Of a stretch of 64,000 nucleotides of DNA, positions 1-10,607 are shown in pieces; the first letter of the stretch is position 1; the number at the start of each line of letters is the position of its first letter. The translations under genes were made by a program, and so were the position numbers. Origin of the DNA: Neoceratodus forsteri (taxonomy: Eukaryota > Chordata > Ceratodontiformes > Ceratodontidae); NCBI GenBank assembly GCA_016271365.2, contig CM028131.1:284020001-284084000 (forward strand). The letters run 5' to 3'. The notes beneath the pieces were generated by a model. It worked only from the letters and a program-made list of their open reading frames with translations, was not told the origin of the DNA and searched no databases.

Positions 1-109
1 AAATCAGTGGTTAAGAGGTGCAGCAATGATCCCAGTGAGGGCACCAAAATGCTAATTCTCACGTCCTTTGTGGCAAGGTCAGTTGCCCAGGCCCCACTAC
101 CGCCTCTCC

Positions 110-620
110 AGACTGGTCCAGAATAGTGGGTCCTCCATGGAGACCACTGTAAAGGTAAATGGAGTGTCTACAAGAGCTGTGATTAGACAGTGGCTCCCAA
201 GTGACAATTATGTTTCAAGATTGGTATCAGAAGCATTTGTCAGAGACGTGCCTTACAACCATTAGAAGGACTGCATGTATGGGGTTAAGTGGAACGGCCT
301 ACCCCTCATTCTGGGTATATCCGAATTTGGCTGTCTTTCCACCTCCGTGGCTGGAGTGGCCGAACAAGTAGAGACCCTAGCCTTAGTGTGTCCCCCACTG
401 GACTGTATGATGGTGTCCCTTTGTTGATTGGAACAAATGCTCATATGTTCAGAAGGCTGGCACATTTGTGTTATGAAAACAGGGTCAAAGACTAGTAGAG
501 CTTTAAGAGTTCCGGCTTTAATTAAGAAGGCCCATGAGGCACAGAGAGATGCTGAAAATATAGAACCAGAGGAACCGTTGGAATTGTATGGAAGAAGGAT
601 CCTGAGTCTCTGATCCTGGC
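110..620 (+). pseudogene. Gypsy-1 aspartic protease remnant
   Basis: A retroviral-type aspartic protease domain, which would cut the Gag-Pol polyprotein. The stretch TVKVNGVSTRAV is followed, after a one-base frame change near position 183, by LDSGSQVTIM. This holds the D-S-G active-site triad with the usual hydrophobic and small residues around it. A downstream GLSGTAYP stretch fits the later part of this protease type. At least one frameshift splits the domain. The same motif occurs on the - strand in Gypsy-2 near 21460, which supports the call. The region after about 480 links protease to RT and is too decayed to divide further. Confidence 0.7.
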
Positions 621-1049
621 ACCAAATGCCCAGTGTACCTTACAGGGAGAGGTCCGTATCAGAAAGGATGTTAAGAATAAAATATTAATGTTGGATGCAC
701 CAGGCGATGGAAAATTGCCAGAGGACTGCTGGTCAAGCCTAGTATTTTGCCCGCTAGAGCCCATGCTTATGCCAGAAGGGTAATGGTCCAAGTTCATAAT
801 GTGTCTGAAAGAGACATTCGAGTAAATAGAGGTTGCATCCTGGCTAATGTGCATTGTGCAGACACTGCAGTGCTACCCAGCAGCAAGAGTTCAAGGAAGA
901 ATGACAGAGTAACGCCTGACTTGTTTGATTTCGCAACCCCCGCTGCCAGCTGAATGGAAAGTGAGGATCAGTGAGAAGCTTGCCCAGAGAGACCAGGTGT
1001 TTTCTTTAAAGGAATGGGACGTAGGATGCGTGCAAGGAGCTGAGCACAA

Positions 1050-1720
1050 TATCCGCTGCATGACGAAAGACCATTTCGTAGAGAGGTCTCGACGCCTGGC
1101 ACCTGCTGATATAGATGATGTGAGACGGCATCTGCAAGAGAGATGTTAGCGGCTGGTGTAATACAAGAATCCAGAAGCCCTTATGCTTCCCCATTGTGGT
1201 AGTGAGGAAAAGAATGGGACAGTAAGGATGTGCGTGGATTATCGCACCTTAAACCGGCGGACTATTCCTGATCAGTACACAATGCCCCGCATTCAGGATG
1301 CTTTGGACTGCCTAAACAGGAGCAAGTGGTTCTCTGTGCTGGATCTCCGCAGTGGGTACTACCAGATCCCGATGGCCCCAGAGGACCGTGAGAAGACAGC
1401 CTTTATCTGTCCGCTTGGCTTCTATGAATTCATGAGGATGCCTCAAGGGATTTCAGGTGCCCCAGCCACTTTTCAACGATTGATGGAGCGTGCAGTGGGG
1501 GACATGAACTTACTAGAGTGCCTGGTATACCTAGATGATGTTATTGTGTTTGGCAGCTCACTGGAGGAACATGAGAGCAGATTATTTAAGGTATTGGATC
1601 GACTGGAGGACTTTGGCCTTAAACTGTCCATTGATAAGTAATTCTTTCAAACATCAGTAAAGTATATGGACACATAGTATCCACCGAGAATAGAGACCGA
1701 CCCAAGTAAAGTTGAGGCCT
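1050..1720 (+). pseudogene. Gypsy-1 reverse transcriptase domain
   Basis: RNA-dependent DNA polymerase palm and fingers of a gypsy element. Upstream, DHFVERSRRLAPADIDDVRRHL leads into the fingers but is cut by a frameshift near 1145. The longest uninterrupted stretch is 152 residues (1183-1641). It holds MCVDYRTLN, the first catalytic block FSVLDLRSGYYQIPM, the FICPLGFYEFMRMPQG block and the catalytic LVYLDDVIVFG block. Both aspartates of YLDD are present, so the catalytic core itself is not mutated here. The domain ends with LKLSIDK and a stop where the family normally continues into the connection and RNase H region. Gypsy-2 carries a close relative of the same sequence on the other strand. 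Confidence 0.92.
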
Positions 1721-2400
1721 TGACCACCTGGCCATGCGCCCAAAAATCTAAAAGAACTGCAAAGATTCCTGGATTCTGTGGTTATTATCGGCGCTTCATC
1801 AAGGACTATTCAAGAGTGATCCGCCTTTACTTAACCTTACTCAAGGGTATCCCCAACCCACAAAAATACCAAAAGTCAGCGTCCCTCAAGACTGAAAGAG
1901 TGTATTTTCATCCAGTGAAGTATTTGGGGCCCGCTGGACTCCTGATTGTGAGACTGCTTTTCATGAGATCATATATCAACTTACCCATGCTCCAGTGCTG
2001 GCCTATGCCGATCCAAGAAAACCTTACGTCCTGCACACTGATGCTAGCTTGCAAGGGTTGGGCTGTGTTGTACCAAGAGCACGAGAATGGCCTGAGACCA
2101 GTGGCCTTTGCCAGTAGAAGCCTGACCCCATCCGAAAAGAACTATCCTGTACATAAGTTAGAGTTCCTAGCTTTGAAGTGGGCTATTGTTGACCAATTCC
2201 ATGAGTACTTGTATGGGGCTAAAATACTAGTAAAACTGACAATAATCCTTGACCTATGTGCAGACCTCAGCTAAGTTGGATGCCACTGGCCACAGGTGGC
2301 TTTCTGCATTATCTACATATGACTATGCTCTCGAATACCGAGCAGGTCTGAACCACATAGATGCTGATGCTCTCTCCGGAGCCTGTTCCCCAGAATGATT
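1720..2400 (+). pseudogene. Gypsy-1 connection and RNase H remnant
   Basis: This region would degrade the RNA strand during reverse transcription. It starts with the connection motif FCGYYRRFIKDYS, common after the YLDD block in gypsy elements. RNase H motifs follow: an LHTDAS-like stretch (near 2033-2050), PVAFASRSLTPSEKNYPVHKLE, and FLALKWAIVDQFHEYLYG. A frameshift near 2240 hides the next block, which Gypsy-2 preserves as a TDNNLLTYV stretch. The end of the domain (near 2300-2380) shows RWLSALSTYDY-like wording in another frame. Several stops and frame changes are present, so it is non-functional. Confidence 0.8.
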
Positions 2401-2779
2401 GGGTCCGATTGGCAGAACCTGACATTCGGCACTCTGCCGAAGTTTGACAGGGAGGAACAAAGTCCACGGATCGAGTGGACTGCATGGTGGATTGCTTGGG
2501 ACCTCTCTGAGAATTGCATACCTGCTGCGTTATTGCCACTTTTCTGCAATAGACATTGGTGCACTGCCTCAGCTGGACAATGACAGTATTCGGGCGGGTC
2601 AATCCACGATCCTATGATCAAATCAGCTTTAGAAGCCCTCTATGCAGGAAAAGATGTGTCCAAATTACGCCCACTGATTTGAGAACTGCACTGTTATACA
2701 AAGAAGGTCCTAAGTTGAAACTGATCAATAAACTGTTATATAGAGAAACAGTAGACAGAGGGGACAAGTAGACAAACAA

Positions 2780-3840
2780 CAACTGGTGCTGCCCACTGCC
2801 TTCGAGACTCAGTATTGAGGTCCTTGCACAACCACATGGGGCACCTTGGTATAGACAGAACACTTGACTTGGTGAGATCCAGATTCTATTGGCCTAAGAT
2901 GGGGGCTGATGTGAGCAACACATACGAACTTGTAGTCGCTGCTTACAGAGGAAAGCTTTGCCCCAGAGGGCTGCCCCTTGTTAACATAACCACCAGTGCA
3001 CCCATGGAGCTGGTCTGTATTGATTTTCTGAGTTTGAGTCAGATCAAGAAATATCAGTAATGTGCTGGTGGTCACTGACCATTTCACGAGATATGCCCAA
3101 GCTTTTCCCACCAAAGACCAGAAAGCATCCACTGTAGCCAAAGTACTCAGAGAAAACTTTTTGTTCACTATGGGCTCCACAAAGAATCCATTCTGATCAA
3201 GGAGAGACTTTGAGAGTCGCCTGATCAAAGAGATGCTTTCTCTGTGGGGAGTGAGAAAGTCCAGAACCACTCCTTACCACCCCCAGGGGACCCACAGCCT
3301 GAACGCTTTCAACCGCACTTTGCTAGATATGCTAGGCACCCTGCACCCAAAGGACAAGCCTAGATGGAGCCAACAAATTAGCACCCTGGTACATGCTTAT
3401 AACTGCACCAAAGTGATGCCACTGGGTTCTCCCCACCGCCTGATGTTTGAAGAGAAGCTCACTCACCGTAGATGTGTTTTGGGGTCTCTCCTGATGGGGT
3501 TCAAGCTGACAACTATTTACAGTATGTGCAAAAGTTAAAGGCCCAGCTAACTCATGCGTACTAACTGGCTCAAACCATGGCTGCCAAAAGAAATCTGGCC
3601 AACAAAGAAAGGTATGATAAAAGGTGAAAGCACAGGAATCCCAGGAGGAGATCGGGTATTGCTAAGAAATCTGGGACTGCATGGCAAACACAAGATTGCT
3701 GACAGATGGCACCATCTCCCTCACATTGTAGTGGGCAAACTAGATGATCTGCCAGTGTACAAAGTAAGGCCTGAGAACAATTCAAAGATGTAAAACAATG
3801 CATAGAAATCATTTACTACCCATTGACAAATCCTGATTGA
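2780..3840 (+). pseudogene. Gypsy-1 integrase remnant and C-terminal tail
   Basis: Integrase joins element cDNA to host DNA. The N-terminal H2C2 finger is recognisable from NHMGHLGIDRTLDLVRSRFYWPKMG, but the two cysteines have been lost. The Gypsy-2 copy keeps CRSCRRC at this place. The core shows the first catalytic aspartate in ELVCIDFLSL and the second in a HSDQG stretch near 3193-3207. A WGVRKSRTTPYHPQG block and FNRTLLDMLGTLHP follow. The C-terminal part has GDRVLLRNLGLHGKHKIADRW and ends near a HRNHLLPI motif that the - strand copy also ends with. Stops and frameshifts break the region at several points, including just before the second aspartate. Confidence 0.85.
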
Positions 3841-4887
3841 GTCTGAGCCCCCAGAAGATGCCCCTCTGGACCAGTGACTAGAGCTGCTGCTAAGAAAAGA
3901 TCAAGGAAGTCTGCACCTACAGAAGCAGAGTTAAAGTGTTCCCCGCACAAGTCCCAGTTGAGCATGACTGTCAGTCCATATCAGAAGAAAGTGAGAGTGA
4001 CTTTGAATACTATCCTTCTTACTAACTGAGTCAATTGTTCGGGCAATCCCCTAGTCAATACTGGAGACAAAGCTGGGCCTTCTGGACTGTCTATGCCTCA
4101 GCTTCATCCCTGGAGCCAATGCTCCCAGAAAGTGAAGTGCAAAGCATCAGATCAGATGAAATGGAATCATTGTGCATGGTTGAACTGTTTGAGCTTTCAG
4201 GAGGAAAATGATAGATTGGGGCAGACTGGTGATACACCGAACAAGAAGAGTATTTTGAGTGCCCTGACAGTCCACTGCCAGTGTCTGAAAGCTCTCCATG
4301 CGAGCCAAATGTTGTGGACTCAGAAACTGTAACTCCTGGAGCTGAAAGTGCCCCAAGTTCTAGCCTCACCCCCATGGAGACTCCCTGACAAGTGAGAACA
4401 ATGCTGAAATGAGGCTCAGAGTGCAGAGACTGTAACAGCTCCCCTAGAAAGACTGGTCGAGCTGTAAAGCCTGTGGTGCACCTCAGTTATGATTCCCTGG
4501 GCCGCCAGTGGACCTGCCTCTCAATGTTGTCCATAAAGGAGTGTATGTGTCCCGAGCTCATTGCCCAAACTGAGGCGTTAGTGCTAACTCCAAGTTACTT
4601 GTGTTTGCCCTCTAAGTATGGTGCTCTTGACCCCGTCCAGCCCCAAAGGTAACTGATAGGGAAGGATCCCTCTCTTCCAGGTTTCATGTACAGAGGTAAT
4701 AACTTGAGTTATGGTACAATGTTGTGTTATACTGTGTAAAGAGGACGATTGCAATGTTTCAGAAATGGTTCTTGGTAAAATGATGTATTGACTGATGATT
4801 ACATGTGTGAGCCTAATGCAAATGTATATGGTTGCAGTTGAAACTTATGGTACTTGCTTGACGCTGGACGCTAGCTTTTCCCAGGCT
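3841..4887 (+). other. Gypsy-1 3' internal region between pol and LTR
   Basis: About 1 kb between the last recognisable pol motif and the polypurine tract. In short pieces it still reads as acidic, Ser/Glu-rich sequence (for example SEESESDFEYYP), probably the eroded end of the pol polyprotein. Gypsy-2 has a matching acidic tail with a poly-Glu run at the same place. No envelope gene is visible. Confidence 0.5.
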
Positions 4888-4895
4888 AGGAAGGG
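4888..4895 (+). promoter_or_regulatory. Gypsy-1 polypurine tract (AGGAAGGG)
   Basis: Eight purines directly precede the TGTAAC start of the LTR. This is where plus-strand DNA synthesis is primed in LTR retrotransposons. Gypsy-2 has the same arrangement. Confidence 0.75.
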
Positions 4896-6520
4896 TGTAA
4901 CCCCCTGCAAATGGGGGTTCCCAAAAGACTTCCAGGAGCTTGCTTGAATGCTCCAAGCCTGAATGGTGTTTGGCGTTTAAGCCATTTATCAGTGAGTGTT
5001 TTTAGAACCTCTGGTACTGTCTTTAAGAGCTGTCTGCTTGCAGACATAATTAGTTTGTATGGGGACTGTGTGTTTCTTTGATTGAGTACCACTCAAGCTG
5101 CTGCCATTCACCCCATTTTTGCAGTCACTAGGAGTGCAAAGGGAACCTGTCTGAAAGATGTAACTGATTGCCAGAAATCATTTACAGTAATAATAAAATT
5201 ACAGTTTGTCTAACCTGCTTTCTTTGCAGTCAGAACTGTCTGCCTAGTTCCCATTCTGGTTTTGAACTGCTGAACTGGACCAATCAGTGTGGGGTAAACT
5301 AGCTCTAAAATGATGCCTTGGACGAATCAGAACTTGGGACTCATAATCTGAGCCAGCCACAAGAGGATTGTATGGGCAGTGACTCTGGGAGATGTAGTTT
5401 AGACTTCGGTGCCTTTTTGGACCAACAGCAGCAGTCTATTGTGAGTGACAGCCAATCCAGTCAAGAACTGGGAGGAACTCAAAGGAAGTGCCCGTTTTGT
5501 CTGTTGGGAGTTTCAGTTTGAGATCTGAAAGTGAGGGAAAGAAACCCTGTGTCCTTCAGTGCACAGTTTTAGTCAAAAACGTGTGCAAGGCCCAGAGTTC
5601 CGTCTACAACTTGTGTAACTGCTTGTTAGGACTGAATCCGTCCTGTGAAAAGAATCAAAGGATCTCTGAAGAGTAGAAACCAGGCTCACCCTGTAGAAGA
5701 CTGAAGAAATTGTTGAATTACACTCGGTCTGTCAGGAACTGAATCTGCTGTGTGTTCTCCTGGTTATTGTGCAGTAATTGCGATTGGGATACAGATGCAG
5801 CCTGCCTGGTATAGTGCTCTTTTTTACCATATAAATGTGTGAGGAGTCTCTTGGAGATCAAAAGTAGCCCTGCTGACATTGAAGGACCATATCTTCTTTG
5901 GAGGTCGTGAGTACTAGTCCGGAATTCGCTCCCTGTTGAATTGCCACATTAAATCAAATGGAATTACTGTACTTCTGACTGTTTAATTCTCCTTTTCTCT
6001 GTGTGAAAGGGCCCCTACCAGCTGCCACGGTTTGGACTAGCCACTAGGGCTTGGGTACCCAGGGACAGTAACTGATAGGGATAGGCCTGTGCACAGAGCC
6101 ATAGGTAGATTATTAGAGTGATAAGCTAATTAACCTGATTTCCCCCTGTCCTTGTTATATCCCCCTAAATAAATCAGAGCTGTTTGTTTCAACAAAGTTA
6201 TACTGCCTGAGGTATTTGTCTATGTTAAAGTACTGTACTGTGATTGTTGCACTGTATCTTATTTTACAGGATGTCCCGGTGCCTGAACCAGCCTTGGGGG
6301 GTAAGTGTATACTGTGAAGGTAATTCTGCTATATTGTGTGGGCCACTAGTGGGAAGAAAGGGTTGCAGTGTCCCAGAGGGCTGTGACCAAGTAAGTTTAA
6401 CTATTGCAAACCCTGACCTCTGGGTGGAGGCACCCGCCATTGGATCCAGGCCCCTCAACCTGTTAGTGGCAAATCAGGCAGGGGTAGTAGCCCCTGGGAT
6501 AGCGCCATCTAGGGGTTACA
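4896..6520 (+). repeat. LTR-A, 3' LTR of Gypsy-1 (1625 bp)
   Basis: Begins TGTAACCCCC and ends GGGGTTACA, a short inverted repeat with the usual TG...CA ends. It follows a polypurine tract immediately. Two further copies of the family are in the window: a solo LTR on the - strand (39260-41102) and a + copy that starts at 62861. All share the start TGTAAC plus the CAAATGGG/AATGGGGGTTCC stretch and the CTTTAAGAGCTG motif. An AATAAA at about 6168 could serve as the polyadenylation signal. The last 100 bp (CAGGCAGGGGTAGTAGCCC region) also resemble the end of LTR-B, so the two families share their 3' part. The LTR stops 31 bp from the splice donor of the host exon. Confidence 0.92.
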
Positions 6521-6557
6521 CCTATATTCGTGTTTGCTCTGTGTCCCTGTTGCTTAC

Positions 6558-6689
6558 CTCCAGTGTCTTCGCTAAGATTGTCATGTAGCGCTCTGTAATC
6601 CCAACACACACTCCAAACATTGACGGCACGAGCACCACGGCAAAGAACACTGAAAACACATTGCATGCTGTTCTCCCCAACTTTTCCAT
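6558..6689 (-). CDS. GPAT3: GPAT3-like first coding exon (glycerol-3-phosphate acyltransferase 3)
   Basis: This exon encodes 44 residues starting MEKLGRTACN and ending YMTILAKTLE. The family adds an acyl chain to glycerol-3-phosphate in the endoplasmic reticulum, the first step of triglyceride and phospholipid synthesis. The exon holds only the N-terminal membrane segment (FSVFFAVVLVPSMFGVCVG) and the following helix; the acyltransferase motifs would be in later exons. The wording VPSMFGVCVGI..YM.IL.KTLE matches what I know of the GPAT3 N-terminus. GPAT4 is longer there and lacks the KTLE ending. The ATG at 6689 has G at -3 and +4. The exon ends in phase 0 at a consensus donor, GAG|GTAAGC (6557-6552). 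Later exons should lie left of position 1, past Gypsy-1. No stop or frameshift is seen. Confidence 0.8.
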
Positions 6690-6840
6690 CACTACTACTG
6701 CTGTCTCAGGCTTGCTGTCTTTGTGAACCCAGCAAATCAATTCCTCTCAACCCCACTGCCCTCTGCCATGCCTGGCTTTTATTGTGCTAATGAGTGCATT
6801 GCTGTAGTTACTGCCTGAACAGGGCACACATTTCCATAAT
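6690..6840 (-). other. GPAT3: 5' leader part of the GPAT3-like exon, with splice acceptor
   Basis: Reading the - strand, a pyrimidine-rich stretch ending CTGCTTTTACAG (6852-6841) is a good splice acceptor, so the exon starts at 6840. A 151-base untranslated leader precedes the ATG. It has three upstream ATGs, each opening a very short frame (9, 6 and 10 codons before a stop) that closes before the main start. They could dampen translation, but that is inference. At least one more 5' exon must lie further right. Confidence 0.65.
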
Positions 6841-7790
6841 CTGTAAAAGCAGCAGAGCATGACAAGAGACCTTCCTTCTGTGCTTACAGCCTGTCCCCCA
6901 GTGCCTGGCCATGCCACAACAAGGGATGCATGTTGTGTTAAAAAAAAATATTTTGAATTATGGTTTTTACCTGCCAGCTGGCTGTTGTCCCCTCTCTCTC
7001 ACACTGACTGCTCTGCCCTGGTCCAGATGCACCTACACACAACAGTCACTGCCCAGTCGGTGCGGTGGGTGCTGGTGGCTGGCCCTCTTACTACTGATGG
7101 CTACATGTTACCCTGCATCTTTCTTGGTCACTCTCTGTAGCTGTAGTGTACACGGACTACACAACTGCCTTAGTGGGAAGTTGGTAACAAATTAGGGGCT
7201 GCTCTTTCTTCCAACCCTCTTGGCTACTGGGGGATGCTGCTGATGAGTCTACCATCGACTGCAGCTCTCCTCTGCTGGTGAACTCCACGACCACAGACTT
7301 TCTGCCTTTGCTGTCCTGCTGAGCTTCATTTCTTATTTCTAATCATACTTGTCCCTGGCTGAGGTTGTGGAGCAACTGCACTCCCTCTTGGTTGAGAAGG
7401 TGTGGGGACTTGCTCCAAGACATTGTCTTGGGGCCTACAGGAATTGGAGCCGAGAATGTGACCAACACAGGTTTCCTAACGAAGTCAAGGCCAGAAACAG
7501 TCAGGTCCTTGCTGGGTGGTGCTGCTAGAGAGTGTAGCTCTGGGCAGGAGAGCACTCTACCCATGCTAGAAGGTAAGCTACAGCTTGTAGGGCTTTACCA
7601 GAGTACTAGATGTGTCCAGACACTAGGGTTTAGCTTGGGGGTCCATAAAACCTGCTAACTGCATTGCATTGTAAATTTACGCTATACAAGTTATTGTCCA
7701 TTCAAGGAAAGCAGAGTTAGGCACATAAAGCATTTATTGGCCACAGCATACATGTACTCAGTCCCTCAGGGGACACACAATATTTATTTA
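6841..7790. other. Unannotated stretch, probably intron of the GPAT3-like gene
   Basis: Apart from the acceptor at its left edge I see no coding motif, RNA gene or repeat I can name. It lies between the exon and the Gypsy-2 provirus. Short open frames on both strands have no recognisable content. The last 10 bases are the (TTTA) target into which Gypsy-2 inserted. Confidence 0.5.
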
Positions 7791-9297
7791 TGTAGCCCAG
7801 GTGCTGTGTGCCAGTGGGCTACTACCCCTGCCTGTGGGCCCTCTAACAGGTTAAGGGGACCTGGCTCCTGCTACGATGGTGATCGGGGGTTCTATGCCAA
7901 AGTAATGATAAATAGCGTGGTGCCTTCACCCAGAGTGAGTTAAAAGTGGATCAGGTGACTGGTTGGCACAGCCCCCTCGGATACTGCACCTACCCACCTC
8001 CTCTATCAACCACCCCACACACTGGATACCCAATAGTTCTTAAACATCATAAATCATAAACCAGCAAAAACTTGGCAGACACAGAAATACCCTGTACACA
8101 GTAATTTCAAACAGTAAAATCACAGCTTTATTGGGGCAAGGATTAGGCTAGGGGTACCTGGATAAGGGATAGCTGTAGAGGAAGAAATGGTTAGCAAGAA
8201 TTAACAGGTCAAAGACAACTTGGGCCCAAAGGCCAAACCACTCCTGGCTGCTCACCCATTGGTACCAGTATTTTACGCTGAAAGTCTTTTTGGGTACCCA
8301 CTAGTTGCAGGCCTCACATTGCCGAGGGTTGGCCAGCTGTTGGGGCACTAGGATGTTGAAAAGCTAAAGTTAAATTTAAACTGAACACTCCCCTTTTGAT
8401 CCCAGGAGCAAGTCCAGAGTACTCATGGTTTACAACTCTACAGCAGTGCCTTAAGGCAGGATCCTTCACCAGTCCAGGAGTGGGGAGCTCCATCCATAAA
8501 TACAGCAATGGGCAATGGAATAGTAGTGATTTCTCTTAAAAGGCTCTATCTCGATTGAAGGTCTTGCAGCTTGTCCCTATGATTGAAGATCTGTCCGCTT
8601 GTCACCTTCAGCCTCTTCTGGCCTGTTGCAGAGCTCCAAATGCAGGTCCCAACCAGCCTCAGAAGGCCCAGACCCGGGAGTGGCTCCACGGCCCACCTCC
8701 CCACATGGGTCATAGGTGCCTTAGCACCCCAGCAAGCGCTGGTGACCTCCCTGAAACCAGTAGGGCCCCACTCGGAAGGGGTTAACAAGTTCCCTCCCTG
8801 GCTCTGTAAAGTGCCTCCAAAAAAGTTGAGTTCACTCTGTTCCTGCACCAATTCAGCAATTCCCAGGGCAGCCAGGCACTCTCAACTTCTGAAATGCCAG
8901 TGCCGTTTGGCCACTGATTTGCAGCTTTAAGCAGCAGCTCCAATTCACACTATAACACACAGCAGCAGCAGGAATTCTGGAACATGCAAGCACCTGCTCA
9001 CCTTTTACACACATGTTCAACCAGCTCCCAAAGCAACTCGGCTGGGGCACAGCTCTCAGCCAATTTGTTTAGTTCTTAAAACAGTTTCCACACAGCCTGG
9101 CTAGCACCCCATTCCTGAGACGTTCAGCCTCTTTGAGCGACTTTTCAAAGTCCTAATTTCAGTGCAGGATTTCTGCAAGAGCTATTCTCTCCCAAACGAA
9201 ATAGCACAGTTCATAATACCTGGAGAGTTCCCAAAACAGCTCAGTCTCTCTCTTTCTCAGACAGAGTTACTCTTTTCTCAATAGCAATGTCCAATTC

Positions 9298-9931
9298 TTT
9301 TTTTTGTTTTACTTTCTATTTTTCTCCCTGTCCTCCCCCAACCAGTCCACTCTCTCAGAGCCCCAAGCACCCACACTTTGCTACTAGGGCGGAGGTGTCT
9401 GCTCCTAGACCACACCACTCCAGTTTAATCTAGAGACCCGGTTACCCCCCAGGTGGGGCAAAGGAGGAGACCCCTTACCTCCTCTGATCCTCAGGAGAGT
9501 GAGTGTACGGCAGAGTCTACCCTCAGCTCCAATCGTGGACATTCAGTGTGCTGGCTCATAACCCGGACCAGCTTCAGGTGTCATTTTCCATTGTTCTGTG
9601 CCCTCCCCTGTTGATGTCGGCACTCGAGGAGGGCCAGTGGGACAGGGGTGTGCTGAGACGTGACTCTGCCCAGGGCTCTCGGCTGGCGTTGGCCTCTCCC
9701 TTTTTCACTGCTGCCCTGACTGCACTGCCAGTACACAAGTTCACCCAGGAGATGGCAGTAAAGTGGTAGACTTGTACAACCCTCTCCGATGAGGGACAGC
9801 GGCTGTCAGGCGCTCGATCCCTCCTCCCCCTGCCGACCCCGGCAACCCGGGTCCATCACCGAACCCAGGTCGCTAGCATGACATGAGGTGTGGCATCCAG
9901 CGTCTCAACCCTCAGTGCCACCGGCTGGCTT
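9298..9931 (-). mobile_element. SINE-X copy 1: long tRNA-headed SINE (about 634 bp)
   Basis: Inserted in LTR-B between GCAATGTCCAATTC (9284-9297) and GCAATGTCCAGTTC (9932-9945), a 14-bp duplication with one mismatch. The 5' LTR has the uninterrupted site near 25558. On the - strand the 5' end has a tRNA-like part (a GGTGGCACTGAGGGTTGAG stretch followed by an ACCTGGGTTCGGTGATGG stretch), and the 3' end is A-rich (T-rich on + at 9298-9326). A second copy is at 46624-47213. The shared CACCCCAGGTGGGG-like block and the shared head support one family. It is unusually long for a SINE. Confidence 0.75.
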
Positions 9932-10607
9932 GCAATGTCCAGTTCTGGTCCTGTGAAAGGCCTTAGACAATTTAGCTCTTCTTACACAGATTCCTCCTGA
10001 CTCATTAGGAGCCTGGGACAGACTGACTCAAACTTTCAAAGCGCCTGGGATTGCTCCCCAGAGTTCTACCCTCTGATTTGCTGTCCTTTGTCATCAATCA
10101 CATTTAATGACCCTCAGAGCCCTCTGATTGGCTGTATCTCCTGGCGCCTGAAAATAGTTCACTCCTTCTCCCAGAAGACCTCTGATACAGTTTTGGGCAC
10201 GCAAGTAGTGGACTGGCTGTCTTTAGGGGTCAAAGTATCAAGGAAATGGCTGCTGGTACACTTTAGAATTTAGTCCCACACACTGCGCCCTGAAATAACA
10301 TCCTGTGTAGCCAATATAGTCACTATTATTAAACTGAAACCCCACAGTCTTGTTGCCCCAAATATAGCCTTTCCAATGACCGCATTATTAAACAGTTAAA
10401 AGCAGCACATCCCCTATCGTAGCTGCCACAGCACAGTACCCCCAGGGGGCAGGCAACTCCTTCATTAATATTCATGAGGGCTCATCAATATTAGGGCTAG
10501 GAGAACTTGGTGAAGTTCTGACCCTTATTAAATAAGAACCAGAAAACGGTGAAGTTCTGATCTATTCTGATTAGTTCTGATTTATTGACCACACAATGGT
10601 CTACTGT

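Larger units (their letters stand above)
1..6520 (+). mobile_element. Gypsy-1: partial Ty3/gypsy LTR retrotransposon, 5' end outside window
   Basis: This is the 3' part of a Ty3/gypsy (Metaviridae-type) retrotransposon. In order along the + strand the window shows a retropepsin remnant (LDSGSQVTIM), reverse transcriptase with a YLDD motif, RNase H, a decayed integrase zinc finger, an integrase core with HSDQG, a C-terminal pol tail, a purine-rich tract and one LTR. The protease-RT-RNase H-integrase order is the gypsy order, not the Ty1/copia order. The 5' LTR and gag must lie to the left of position 1. Reading frames are broken many times, so this copy is dead. It lies in the opposite orientation to the GPAT3-like exon just beyond its right end, and so is an intronic insertion in that gene. 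Confidence 0.9.

Noticed and set aside
3841..4887. Envelope gene in Gypsy-1
   Set aside because: No signal peptide, cleavage site or membrane segment; only eroded acidic sequence.
6690..6740. Extension of the GPAT3-like protein upstream of the ATG at 6689
   Set aside because: The frame stays open for about 17 codons upstream but has no ATG, and the GPAT3 family starts at about this point.
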